A DNA stretch of 64,000 nucleotides from Cryoendolithus antarcticus (lineage: Eukaryota; Ascomycota; Dothideomycetes; Cladosporiales; Cladosporiaceae): NCBI GenBank assembly GCA_002077065.1, contig NAJO01000001.1:124001-188000 (forward strand), given 5' to 3'. The position numbers were made by a program, and so were the translations under genes. The first letter of the stretch is position 1, and each line of letters begins with the position of its first letter. Under the pieces are notes generated by a model. That model saw nothing but the letters and a program-made list of their open reading frames with translations, did not search any database and was not told where the DNA came from. This document shows positions 52,341 through 62,883 of this stretch, one piece after another.

Positions 52341-54129
52341 ATGGCAAATTACAGCAACGTCGATTTGCTTGGTCTGGGTAACGGCGACTCAACACACATC
52401 AACACACCTCATCCAAACGGCATACCTGCAATGGCCAACAACATCACCGGATCAAACCCACTCGGTCTGTGGGAGCGTCACGAAGAATTGAGGCTTGCAG
52501 GCGTGAAGCGGACTGTGCTGCTGGAGGTGAGCAACTTCCATTCGCCACCAAACATGACACCATGGCGCTGATGACCCTTCAGGAAGTCATCACTCGCTAT
52601 GAGAACCTCTCACTGAAGCACGCCGAGCTAGTTCGAGAGCACGATGTTCAGCGCACCTACACCGCCACCGCTCACGCGCGTGAGCAGGGGTTGACGGAAA
52701 ACGTGAAGCGCTTGCAATACATACTGGTGGGTAGACAGCTTTCATGACACATTTGCCACCCATGCTGACATCTTGCAGAATCGCGATCCATTCGTCTTAG
52801 TCCTCATCGACGGTGATGGAATGATCTTCAGGGAGTCCTTCCTCCGCGATGGCGAGAAAGGTGGTCGTCAAGCCGCGTTGATCCTCAAGGACGAAGTGAA
52901 GAAGTGGTTCGATCGCAACATACCCGATCCACCCAAGGACTATAAGATCGTGACGCGCATCTATGCGAACGTCAAAGGTCTCGCTGATGCCTGTGTCCGA
53001 GCCGGACTGATTGACCAAGCCTCCACTTTCCAAGACTTTACTCAAGGCTTTACAAGCGGCGGCGGCTTGTTCGACTGGGTCGATGTTGGCAGTGGCAAGG
53101 ACAGGGCTGATGTGAAGATCATTGGTGAGTACCGCCTCTGCTCTGAGCTGTCACGCAACGGCGAGCTGACTCTGCGTAGACAACCTGAAGCTGCACCTGT
53201 ATGACTATCACTGTCACCAAGTCTTGTTCGGCTGCAGCCACGACAACGGCTTTGCTCGCATGCTCGAGACATATATGGACGATCCTGAAGCACTGGCTCG
53301 CGTAACACTGCTGGAAGGCGTGCTCTTCGAGAAAGAGCTGGCTGATCTGCCCTTCAAGACCACCAGGTTCCCTGGGCTGTTTCGCGGCGACAAGATCAAC
53401 ACCACGCCGCCTGACCTACTCAACGGTCAAAGAGGTCGTCAGCTATCCCAGCTGAGTGCCGCTAGTGGTCTTTTGACACCACGCATGGACACGCCAGCTT
53501 CGTTCATTAGCGCATCGAAGATTGGAGATAGCCTGGCGCGTCAGGTTGGTCTCCCTCCATTGAACACTTCACGTCGTGCCGACTCCAGCGCCTCGTCGTC
53601 TCTGGTGTCACCAACGGACTCTGTCGCTAATTTGATGCTGCAAGACAGCTGGGCTGCCAAAGCGAAGCGTGCCGCGAACCTGCCACCACCAGAGCCAGCG
53701 CCTCGGCCCCTTCAAGGACCAGCTGACATCGTTCGTCGCAACAGAAAAGGCCAACGTATTGACTCCTCCATTGAGTACGAATCCGACGCATTCAGCGTCG
53801 TCAAGAAGCTTAAGCTATGCAACCAACACTACCTCATGCCCAATGGCTGCAACAAGTCGCACAAATGCCACCACCGCCATGACTACAGGCCTACCGAGAA
53901 AGAAACCAAGATACTCAGAGCTGTTGCGCGTGAGACGCCTTGCAAGCGTGGAACGGCATGCGAGGAGGAAGGGTGCATTCATGGGCATCGTTGCCCATTT
54001 CCGATGGCGACCGAGGGTTCAAATCGTGGAATTGGCTGCTTGAACGGCGAGTCTTGTCGCTTTCCGAGGGAGATGCACGGGATTGTCGATTTGGCTCCAG
54101 TGAGAATGACGAAGATCACGGGCATCTGA
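52341..54129 (+). CDS. CCCH zinc-finger protein with fungal N-terminal nuclease-like domain
   Basis: Exons 52341-52526, 52583-52726, 52779-53124 and 53180-54129 (introns 56, 52 and 55 nt) give 541 residues. N-terminal coiled-coil region (EVITRYENLSLKHAELVREH), then a conserved domain at about 110-280: FVLVLIDGDGMIFRESFLRD, GLFDWVDVGSGKDRADVKII and YHCHQVLFGCSHDNGFARML. Asp residues in LIDGDGM and GKDRADVK resemble a NYN/PIN-like fold; that is inference. The C-terminus has Cys/His clusters: KLCNQHYLMPNGCNKSHKCH, TPCKRGTACEEEGCIHGHRC and GIGCLNGESCRFPREMHG, of the C-x7/8-C-x5-C-x3-H type, implying RNA or DNA binding. The same overall arrangement is common in ascomycetes under names such as CCCH DNA-binding protein. 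The middle is Ser-rich and disordered-looking. Confidence 0.88.
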
Positions 54130-54731
54130 GATGGTCTCTAGGTTTGATCCGAATGCAGATGGTCAAGGGCTGTTGCGGAAGCGGCCTTGAAGCGGTAGCA
54201 ATGCAGACAGTATGGCGGCTTCGCGTGAGATCGTCACTGATAATGAAGCCCTTCCGCTTCATCAAACGTAGGGATGCTCCAGTGCTGCCATAGCTGCAGC
54301 TGGAACAGTTGGTCTGCTGCTCACTCTTGGTGTGAGAGGGCATGTCAGTGAAGCTGTCTCTGCTCAGAGCTTGGTGCTCTCAAGGACACGGCGATGCAGC
54401 GACTCAGTGCCCGGATAAGCTGATAAGAGCATAACCTGCGGTCCAGAGTTCTGCAGATGCGGAGGTGAATGATGTTGTCGGAATGGAGTGAGGCGCAGTG
54501 CACCTTGGCATGTCGTGCGTTCGATCGTCCCGTTAACTGCACGATACCCCACTGCACAGCCACTCGTACCTGCCTCCTCAGCTTGTGTCTCAGCTCCGGC
54601 GGTACTCGTTCTAGTGGCAGCAAACCAGCGCTACAAAATCCACCTCTTGAACTACGTCTCGTCCGCCTCAAAGAACCGACACTTCACCTCAACTACCACC
54701 GAACCACGACTATCTCACGACTCTCAACATC
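54130..54731. other. Intergenic
   Basis: Between the CCCH gene and the vWA gene; the region before 54732 is C/A-rich. No gene or RNA recognised. Confidence 0.4.
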
Positions 54732-56945
54732 ATGGGTGTAAGTGCCAATGCCACCCATTCCGTCCCAGCCGGCAGCATGTCCCACTTCAAGAGAACCCCA
54801 CCAAGAGAACCCCACCAAGCGGCTACGTCAGGCACCTTGGAATTGCTTCAATTGCGATGGTAGTATAACAAAGGCGCAGAAAGAGGACTAATTGAATGTG
54901 TGACAATAGCTCGCATCGAAACTCGCTGCTGCTCAAGGTGCACCAGGCGGTGCGCCTACGGCAAACTATGGCTCTGCACCGCCCCCCGGTGGCCAACAGC
55001 AATACGTGAGTGAATTCCGCAAGAGGGACATGTGACGCGGCCTGATTCTGACTTTCCGTGCAGCAAGCGTACCCAGGTCAAGTATGTGAGCTGCTTTCTC
55101 TTCCGTTGCTATCTCACCTACACAAGCTTCACTATCACTGCTGCTATATCATTGATCCTGGACGTTTGATACCGGCGCACTACCAAATTGAGAACCTGAT
55201 TACCACCGCGTTACCCACCCGCGTCGCCTACTACATATGCCCTTAGCTTCGCGACTGGCCGCAGGCGGTCAGCCTCCACCAGGAGGCGCTGCCCCATACC
55301 CATCTTCGCCATATCCGGCTCCGTTGCAGCCTGGTCGACCGCAACAAGGCGGGTACCAGTCGCCGGCGCCAGGTGGGTATCAGCAGCCTCCTGCGCAAGG
55401 TGCATACGGACAGCAGCAATATCAGCGACCTCCACCGCCTCCACCCGGCCAGTCGACGAGTCCGTACCCCGGGCAAGCTCCTGGGCAATACGGCCAGGCA
55501 CCGCCATACCCTCCGGACAACAGTTACGGCGGCGGCTACGTTCGTGATATCCACTTTCGCCGTTGCAGTGTTCACGTGAGGGACCAGAGTATACGCTGAC
55601 TGTATCTACCACAGGGCGGCGCACCTCCGCAAGGTCAGCAGGGCTACGGCGCCCCACCTCAGGGCCAGCAAGGCTACGGCGCACCTCAAGGTGGTCAGCA
55701 GTATGGTGGACAGCAACAGCAGTACCCACCTCAGGGTGGCGCAGGCGGAGCTGGCGGCGCTCCTCATGACATCGCCGGATACACGAGACAGCTAGAGCAG
55801 GCGATTCAGGAGAAGCAGCTCCAGCAATTCTACCATCCAGGCGACCCACGTCTCCCGCAGATCGCTCAGCGGGCAGCTCAGTCGATCGACCGCCTATGCC
55901 AAGCATGGAGAATTCAGCGCGAGATCGCAGTGGACATAGTACGCCTTGCTCTCTACGACGTGATCGTCTTCATCGATGACAGCGGCTCCATGTCGTTCGA
56001 GGAGAACGGCGAGCGCATCAAGGACTTGCAGCTTATCATGCAGCGTGTCGCATTCGCTGCTACCCTGTTCGATGACGACGGAATCGATGTTCGCTTCATG
56101 AACGATGAGGAAATCCCTCTCAACGCGCTGTCTGGCATTCGCGGCGAGCAGCAGATCAACCAGATCCTTAGCACGAAGAAGTATAAGGGCTTGACGCCAT
56201 TCGGCACAAAGTTGCGCGAGAAGGTGGTCGATGGAATCGCCCTGCCGAAGCTCCGCCAGCCGCGCAAGCCGATCCTGATCATTGGCATCACGGATGGACA
56301 GCCAGCTGGTGAGAACCAGAACGCGCTCATCGAGACTATTCGATACGCTATGGGAGCCACCCAGAATCTCGGACCTGGTGCGATTGCCTTCGAGTTCGCG
56401 CAAGTCGGGAACGACGAGAAGGCGACGCAGTATCTCGCTAAGCTCGACAACGATCCCCAGGTCGGTAGGATGGTCGATTGCACGTCGAGTAAGTTGCGCG
56501 CTCTGATTATGCTTTCTTTCATTTATGCTTTGTTACCCCAGACTGACAACACCCAGACTACGAGAACGAGTCCGCCGAGATGTCGCGTGCGCAGCCTCCG
56601 GTGGACCTCACCCCCGATCTCTGGATGCTGAAGCTCATTCTCGGTGCCATCGACCCGAGCTACGACACCAAGGACGAGAAGACCAGCATGGCGGGAGGTG
56701 CTCCAGGTGGCTACGGCGGTGCGCCACTGCAGCAGTATGGTGCGCCTCAGGGCCAGTATCCGCCTCAACAGCAGGGCTATGGTGCTCCACCTCAGCAGGG
56801 CGGCTACGGTCAACAGCCGCCCCAATACGGCGGTCAGCAGCAGCAGCAGGGAGGACAGTATGGGCGCCCACCACCACCGCAGGGTCAGCAGGGCGGATAT
56901 CCTGGGCAGGCGCCTCAGTATGGAGGTGGGCCACCTAGGTACTAG
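54732..56945 (+). CDS. vWA-domain protein with Gln/Gly/Pro-rich flanks
   Basis: Six exons: 54732-54737 (ATG GGT), 54910-55005, 55064-55085 (22 nt), 55247-55539, 55615-56488 and 56557-56945, giving 559 residues. N-terminal about 185 residues are Q/G/P/Y-rich (GAYGQQQYQRPPPPPPGQST, QQGYGAPPQGQQGYGAPQGG). A von Willebrand A domain follows (about 235-430): ALYDVIVFIDDSGSMSFEEN with the DxSxS MIDAS, KGLTPFGTKL with its Thr, and LIIGITDGQPAGENQNALIE with its Asp. The C-terminal 95 residues are again Q/G/P-rich. A complete MIDAS implies metal-dependent ligand binding inside the cell; no signal peptide. The fourth intron starts GTTCGT, an uncommon donor; a GTGAGG further on would add 12 non-repetitive residues. 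Confidence 0.88.
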
Positions 56946-57653
56946 CTGTGACCTGGGTTTTCCGGTCATGCAAGAGAGATCCTGTGATCAGAAACGAGAG
57001 ACACATCGGCTATGCAATTAATCGAGAAGTCATGTGATACGAGTTCAGGGCTGGCTATTGTCGTAGCTCATCTGAGTTGCTCTGGGGCCGTCCGCAACCT
57101 TCGAGAGCAGCAATGCCATGCTCGAATATTCTCGGACTCCCTTCGTTTTCTAATCGGAAGACCACAAGTCGCTCTTCATCACTATAAACATTTCTATACC
57201 CCTTTGTGATGTCCTACAAATGACATAGCGGTACCGCTTTGATGGGTATGAGACTGTCTTCAGAGACGGCTTGCAGAGTGTTATCTCGACGGCACGTCCA
57301 GGGCAGCATCCGCATGCAAGTGTACTGTGAACGAGCACGAGCGGCTAGCGTCCAATCGCAGAGAATCGCATTGCTTCACGGATGTTATCGCATGGCGGTG
57401 GCATCTGCAGACCCGTTTCTCTCACTCACTGGCTGTCCTTTCACGGACCACGTACATTCACAGGTGAGCATACTGGCCATGACTGTCGATATGATTCGCT
57501 GTGTTGTCACAAGCTTTAAGTACGAGAGGGACTGAAGGATGCGTCGTCCTTGTTTGCTACCAGGGCCGAACAAAATCAGGTCCAGATAGCTCTCGGGGTC
57601 ATCACTTACTGTACACTCTTTCTAGCAGCTGAGTACCAGCCAATCAGCCTGCC
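56946..57653. other. Intergenic
   Basis: Contains a 12-bp palindrome AGCGGTACCGCT at 57227-57238; no gene seen. Confidence 0.4.
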
Positions 57654-58745
57654 ATGGCCCCCAATCATGAAATCTCGTCATCTGATGGCGAACGCGATCC
57701 GATACCACTCACCGCTACTGCGAACCTAAGCCTTGGGCACGACAATGCAGCCGATGCCAGAGTCACCTCCAACCAAGTTCACCAGCGTCTCGGCGATCCG
57801 ATTGCGCAGGTCCAGAATGCCACTCTAGCCAGTGGACCGTCTCGATCGCCCTTCCCTCGCTATTTCGACCCCGAGAACCCTGATGCGGACCATCATGTGC
57901 ACCTGCCCTACTCGCAGCCTCAGGCCAGACTCCTATTGACTTCGCAGCTTCCCGTCAGCTCCCCTGAGCCGGTACCTCACTCTCTTCAATCGGCCCTCGC
58001 CAACCGCTTTCCAGCACACCGTTTCGAAGCCGGAGGTGATCTCGATCCGAACGAAATGCCACCAATCTTTCTACACGACGTCCTAATGCTTCCTGGCTCA
58101 CTCGCGAATATCATTGGCAAAGCTTCACCACAGGACATCATCCATCAACTTACACCAGCTCGTGTCGATGGTCTCAGGACGTTCGTCCAGCCGAAGACGA
58201 CACTGCCTATCCTCTCGCCGTACATCATTCCAGGACAAAGCGCGCACGGCCTACTTTTCTTCGGCTCTGGTCGACGTTCACGCAAGCGGATTGAACGACA
58301 CTACCAGCCCAGCGCTCAGAGGGTGGAGGTTGAGGCAACGTACGAGGTAGTCGTTGCGGGTCGTGATGAGGGACAAGAGACGCGCCTAGAGCAACGCACC
58401 GTCATGGCTTCAGTCTATGTGTGGTCGTGCTCTCTGTTCCACTTCGCTGCAGAGCCTGATGGTAGTCGAGGCTGGACACTGGAGGACTTTCTGGCGGGTA
58501 CGTACGACGCACAGACTATCTACTATGACTACGAGGATCCGGAGTATTACTTCCATGGCTTGAGGGAGGAGGGCGCGTTTGAGCTTACTGGACCGGCTGC
58601 TGAGATTCCCAAGCGTGTAGAAGTCGAGATGGGCTCAGACCTCGAGGCTGAAGAAGCCGAAAAAGCAGTGGCGGTGTCAATGATCGGATGTTTCGTAAGC
58701 GTGGAAGACATATGTGACGAGACTGTTGGGGATGGTAAGGGCTGA
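57654..58745 (+). CDS. AIG2-like (gamma-glutamylcyclotransferase-fold) protein
   Basis: One exon, 363 residues, start MAPNHEISSSDGERDPIPLT. The first 130 residues are polar and unstructured-looking. From about 135: PPIFLHDVLMLPGSLANIIG, HQLTPARVDGLRTFVQPKTT, LPILSPYIIPGQSAHGLLFF, then VEATYEVVV, VMASVYVWSC and GWTLEDFLAG. This order (substrate-loop strand, PAxxxGYR-like strand, P-x-hydrophobic, GxLxxG, VYVW, W-x-x-E-x-F) is that of AIG2/GGACT-type proteins widespread in fungi. In active cyclotransferases the first strand reads YGxL; here it is LHDVL, so activity is doubtful. The C-terminal 60 residues are acidic. Function unknown. Confidence 0.8.
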   Translation: MAPNHEISSSDGERDPIPLTATANLSLGHDNAADARVTSNQVHQRLGDPIAQVQNATLASGPSRSPFPRYFDPENPDADHHVHLPYSQPQARLLLTSQLPVSSPEPVPHSLQSALANRFPAHRFEAGGDLDPNEMPPIFLHDVLMLPGSLANIIGKASPQDIIHQLTPARVDGLRTFVQPKTTLPILSPYIIPGQSAHGLLFFGSGRRSRKRIERHYQPSAQRVEVEATYEVVVAGRDEGQETRLEQRTVMASVYVWSCSLFHFAAEPDGSRGWTLEDFLAGTYDAQTIYYDYEDPEYYFHGLREEGAFELTGPAAEIPKRVEVEMGSDLEAEEAEKAVAVSMIGCFVSVEDICDETVGDGKG

Positions 58746-58973
58746 GATCGGTTATGAGTAACTTGTTGGATATTGAAATGGTGACCTTGAGCCTTTCGAC
58801 CGATTTTCTTGCACTGACGCAACATCTGCTCTGATTGCTTGACCGTCCGTGTCGAAATTAGTAGCACTGACGGCGCACGTCCTAAGCACATCATGGAGGC
58901 GCGCCTCGCCGATGTTTTGACGTCCAGCTCACGGTGACCTAGACATAGGTCTACAGCCTGCGAGTACATCATT

Positions 58974-60492
58974 TCAGAGCTTCACGCCGCTTGTCTGCCC
59001 TTGCCACGCCTTGGCCGCCCATTCTTCGACATCCTGGAACAGCTCTGCAGGTTTCTCCATCGCCTAGTGTACGGTCAGCAACGTCTGCAGTGAATCCTTA
59101 ATTTTACGTACCGCGAAGTGGCCTCCACTGTCATGCTGGCTATAGTGCACCAAGTTACCTAGCGTAGCCGCCCAGCTACCAGGGACAGGGAAGATATCCT
59201 TCGGGAAGAACGAGTAGCCGAGAGGCTTGTCGATAAAGGCGCTCTTTGCCGGGGTCTTGTTAGGCATGAACTACGTTGGACATGTCAGAATCTGCACAGT
59301 ACTCTCGTGTATCGATCCGATCTCACTGAGGTGACTTGGCCTTGACGGGGACGTCCTTCGCTTCCATTAGTTTCCTACGAGAAGTCAGCATAGCACACGA
59401 TCAAGTCCATGCTCCTGGTTCAATGAGCTTACACCACGGTATGGGTAGATGCATCGAGGGAATGTATCTGTCAAATAGTAGAGGGTCACGCTCTCGAGTA
59501 TACGGTCCAACGGCGGATCTTCGTCTGTCCACTGGAGAATGTTAGCTCTATCATGCGGATTGATCGATGCTCCCGATCATTACTTCAAGGAACTTCTCCC
59601 CTATCCTGCAAGTACAGTCAGCGGTGGTTTATGCCCTCCTATGGGCACTCAGCACTCACCAACTCAGCATTGCAATAGGACTCGCACTTAGCGCCAGGCC
59701 AATTGTAGCAGTCCTTGATCCATGCTCGAACGCATACGCAGATCCCGTACTCATGAAATCATTCACCCGAGGTAAAGCTTCCTTCTCCAAAGCGCTCACC
59801 TCCAGCTCCGCGTGGTTCTCCGGCGGAGGCATGCTGATCATGTTGAGATGAAATCCCACGCACGCATCAGATCTCGAGGCCTGTGTACGGCTGACTCTAG
59901 ATCCGAGATCGCCTCCCTGCGCAAGGTACGCAGCGAAGCCGAGACCGCGCATCAACTTGTCTAGGCACAACGAAGCTTGAACCATGCCGTAGTCCTGGTC
60001 AAGAGGTGGACCCGAGCTGTAAGCGTAGCCTGGTAGTGACGGGACGATGATGTGATACGGCGAGGTCTCTGGCGTGTACTTTCTCTTCACCAGATCGAGC
60101 ATGTCAAGGAACTCTAGAACACTGCCTGGCCAGCCGTGGTAGAAGGCGATCGGAATTGCGCCTTTCTTCTGTGAGTACAGCGCAATGAAGTGAACGTCGA
60201 TAGTAATTCCGCCATCGTCTCTAATTGGCACAGTGAAGTTCGGATATGAATTGATGCGGTCTTCATGCTTTCTCCAGTCGAACGAGGTGGACCAGACTTC
60301 TTTGGCGTTCGCGAGCCATTCGCGCTTCATGCCATACCGACGTCCGGCACCGGTGTTCTCGAAGGATGCTGTGCCAATGGGCGAGAGCTTCACCAGATCC
60401 TTGAGCAGTTGCAACTTCTCCTCTGAAGCATGAGCTCTGAATGATTTGGGGGAGATGGTGGCGCCTGAAGGAGCGATAGAGTAGTCCGCCAT
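58974..60492 (-). CDS. Epoxide hydrolase (EHN domain plus alpha/beta hydrolase)
   Basis: Opens epoxides to diols. Exons 60492-59660, 59605-59584, 59531-59433, 59374-59336, 59270-59112 and 59063-58974 (introns 48-65 nt) give 413 residues. Epoxide-hydrolase N-terminal domain: SFENTGAGRRYGMKREWLAN, VWSTSFDWRKHEDRINSYPN and VHFIALYSQKKGAIPIAFYH. Oxyanion motif HGWPGSVLEFLDM; nucleophile region LAQGGDLGSRVSR with the Asp; cap-domain VTLYYLTDTFPRCIYPYR supplying the Tyr pairs; the charge-relay His in HDSGGHFAAMEKPAELFQDV. The short fourth exon (GETNGSEGRPRQGQ) joins in phase through a weak GTCACC donor and is the least certain part. Soluble; no signal peptide. Catalytic residues are all present. 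Confidence 0.92.
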
Positions 60493-61296
60493 AGTCGATC
60501 AAAGCAAAGGGCACCGCTGAGAGATCGCTATTAATGTGTGGTATAGAAATGCACTCGATCTACCGTGCAAGCGGTAGGAAGGCCCCTCCTGTCTTATACC
60601 CGCGTCTGGATCCGTCTGTCGTGATGGCTTTACCTCTCTCGCCCCACTCCATCGAGCATCCGCGGCATAGCTGGCAATTGATGATGTAGCTTACCAAGTC
60701 AGACGATGATCTTTGCTACTTCTATCTACCGCAGTGTCATCGTTATCCAGTGCTTAGGTGATGAATTTTAACTTCTAGACGGTGTTGTCGAAGGGCGGTG
60801 TCAGCGCGGAGTTCAGCCAAGATTGCAGTTCGAACGCCGAGCTATGGCAATGTCACCGGACGGCTTCACGAACTGAGGTATTTGCTATACATGCTGAGAG
60901 TGAAAAGTAATCCTGATCACTCTGGTCTATTTGGCCATTCACCAGGAACATCCGCCACTAAACGGACGGCCCCGAAACGGTCACTTGAGACCATCGCCGC
61001 TTGATGCACAATCCTGCATCTTCTTCTTGTGCTCTTTGCCACGATATGCACACATGTACCGGAGGGACTTGACGAAGTAGGCCGCCTCAAGGTCTTGTAA
61101 TCCGACTCAGTGGTAAGCTCTCACCTACCCAGTACTTCGGCACATATCCTCTACCGGAGCCGATGTGCTATGCGCAGACCAGTCACTGTCACTGATGGTT
61201 GCCGCAAAATCCATCGCCCATTATTGACTATGCAATTATTCGAGGCTACCCACGTGCGCTCGACGCATTCGAGATCCCACGCCAAAGCTGCTCGAC
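60493..61296. other. Intergenic, epoxide hydrolase promoter
   Basis: About 0.8 kb with no supported gene, RNA or repeat. Confidence 0.4.
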
Positions 61297-62388
61297 TCAG
61301 CTGATGCTCAACAGCAAGCTTACGACCAGCCAGGCGAACCGGGAAAGCACAATTAGCCCAATCTGTGGCGCGCCACTGGCATGCGTCGGACTTGTCGCGC
61401 CTGTCGAACTATTCGCTTGCGCCGGCGGCGGATTGAAGAAGAATGTTGGCTTTCCATCCAGAGTGGGCGGTCCCGATTGCTCCGGGATTGGACAGACAGT
61501 CACCGCGCCATCACACTCCGGTATCTCCTCACCACCGGTGACGTTAAAGTACGCCTTCACATAAGCGATCGCGGTCATCGCGTCCTCCGTCGGCGGTCCA
61601 ATACTCCACCCTCCGTTCCCGTTACTCCAATGCGACAGCAACAGATGCCCAGGCGCGTCCGGAACATTCTCAGTATAGGTACTGATCTTCACACCATCGA
61701 GGTAGAAGTTCACGCGGGCTGGCAGCCAGTCGTAGCGGTACTCGTGATACTCGTCTGATAGCGCCAGGCCCGCGTCGTACTTCTGATAAGTCGATGTGCC
61801 AGCAGCATCGAAGCCATGCGCTGCAGCTGCGCCGGATTGCAAGATCGTGTTTACAATGGAAGCGTTCTTCGAAAGGTACTCGACATCGATCTCTTGCGTG
61901 TCGTTGCGGTACCAGAAAAAAGCTGAGCACGTTCCGTTGACGCCAGTGACTTTCATCCCGACCCTGAAAGTGCCGTAGAAGATGTCTGTGCGGTTCGTGG
62001 CTAGCTCCGCGCCAGTCACTATGCCATCCACGAGATCTTTGCGAACAACAAGCTGCAAACCGGGATCACCGCCTCGGGCACCTGGGCCACTCCATGTCCC
62101 ATCAGGCAGCGGGTTCGGGACGATGTTCTCTAGTAGGTTCGACCTGCCATAAGCTCCGCGTGACTGTGCCGCCGTCTGATTCCAGATCTGCGGCTGCCAT
62201 GTGGTCCTCTCAATCCCCGAGTAGGCGACCGAGGAGATGTGTAGGAAGTCGGTCTCAATCGAGTGCGTGAAGAAGGTCGCAGTGGAATTGGAGGTCTGGA
62301 GGGAGAACCCGCATTCGCATACTGCGTAGGCGTGCGTGATCAGAGTAAGTACGAGGTTAAAGACAGAGACAGTCTTGCGAGCCGTCAT
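61297..62388 (-). CDS. GH16 beta-glucanase-like protein with GPI-type tail
   Basis: One exon, 363 residues. Signal peptide MTARKTVSVFNLVLTLITHA, with cleavage near AYAVCECG. GH16 jelly-roll marks: FLHISSVAYSGIERTTW, GGDPGLQLVVRKDLVDGIVT, IFYGTFRVGMKVTG, CSAFFWYRNDTQEIDVEYLS with the catalytic E-x-D-x-x-E-like EIDVEY, EYHEYRYDWLPARVNFYLDG and LSHWSNGNGGWSIGPP. The C-terminus is Ser/Pro-rich and ends in a hydrophobic segment (FAWLVVSLLLSIS), as in GPI-anchored wall enzymes. The motif reads E-I-D-V-E, the beta-bulge-free type used by licheninase-like members. Likely acts on beta-1,3/1,4-glucans at the wall or outside; substrate is inference. Confidence 0.92.
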   Translation of the reverse strand: MTARKTVSVFNLVLTLITHAYAVCECGFSLQTSNSTATFFTHSIETDFLHISSVAYSGIERTTWQPQIWNQTAAQSRGAYGRSNLLENIVPNPLPDGTWSGPGARGGDPGLQLVVRKDLVDGIVTGAELATNRTDIFYGTFRVGMKVTGVNGTCSAFFWYRNDTQEIDVEYLSKNASIVNTILQSGAAAAHGFDAAGTSTYQKYDAGLALSDEYHEYRYDWLPARVNFYLDGVKISTYTENVPDAPGHLLLSHWSNGNGGWSIGPPTEDAMTAIAYVKAYFNVTGGEEIPECDGAVTVCPIPEQSGPPTLDGKPTFFFNPPPAQANSSTGATSPTHASGAPQIGLIVLSRFAWLVVSLLLSIS

Positions 62389-62883
62389 ACTTGCGCCAGA
62401 ACACCGAACGAATTGGCTGTTGTGCTGCTTTCGGGTGTAATCATGAAATTGACGCCTGCCGAGTTGTTGTCGATCGGAGCTGGTATCGCCAAAATATCAA
62501 GCGCGATATTCACTGACCATGCACCAGGGTCCCTGTAGCCATCCGCCGTTGTACAACGCGAGATTAACGGTGACGACAACGACTGACGTCGAACGCCATA
62601 CATGCTGTACCAAGGAGTCGGGTGTGACACGTCCACGATTGTCACTTTGGACTGGAAGGTGCGGCTCACTAATCCGTGAAGCACCTCAATCTTCAAGAGA
62701 TTAGCAAAATGCTTCCGCAGAGCTACAGATAGCAATATATCGTGAGCCTCTTTCGCGGTAGCTTTTACTGCCGTGCGCCATTCGCTCGTAACGCCATTCA
62801 TCATGCACTTCCGTGCCCAGCCAGATGCCAACAGATCCGTATGTATGTCCACCTCACGACGCCATGGCGCCTTACGTGTGCTC
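62389..62883. other. Intergenic
   Basis: Promoter of the GH16 gene and 3' side of the RasGEF gene. A 192-codon minus-strand frame overlaps both genes and is treated as a shadow. Confidence 0.4.

Noticed and set aside
55211..55906. 231-codon minus-strand frame
   Set aside because: Antisense shadow of the Q/G/P-rich part of the vWA gene.
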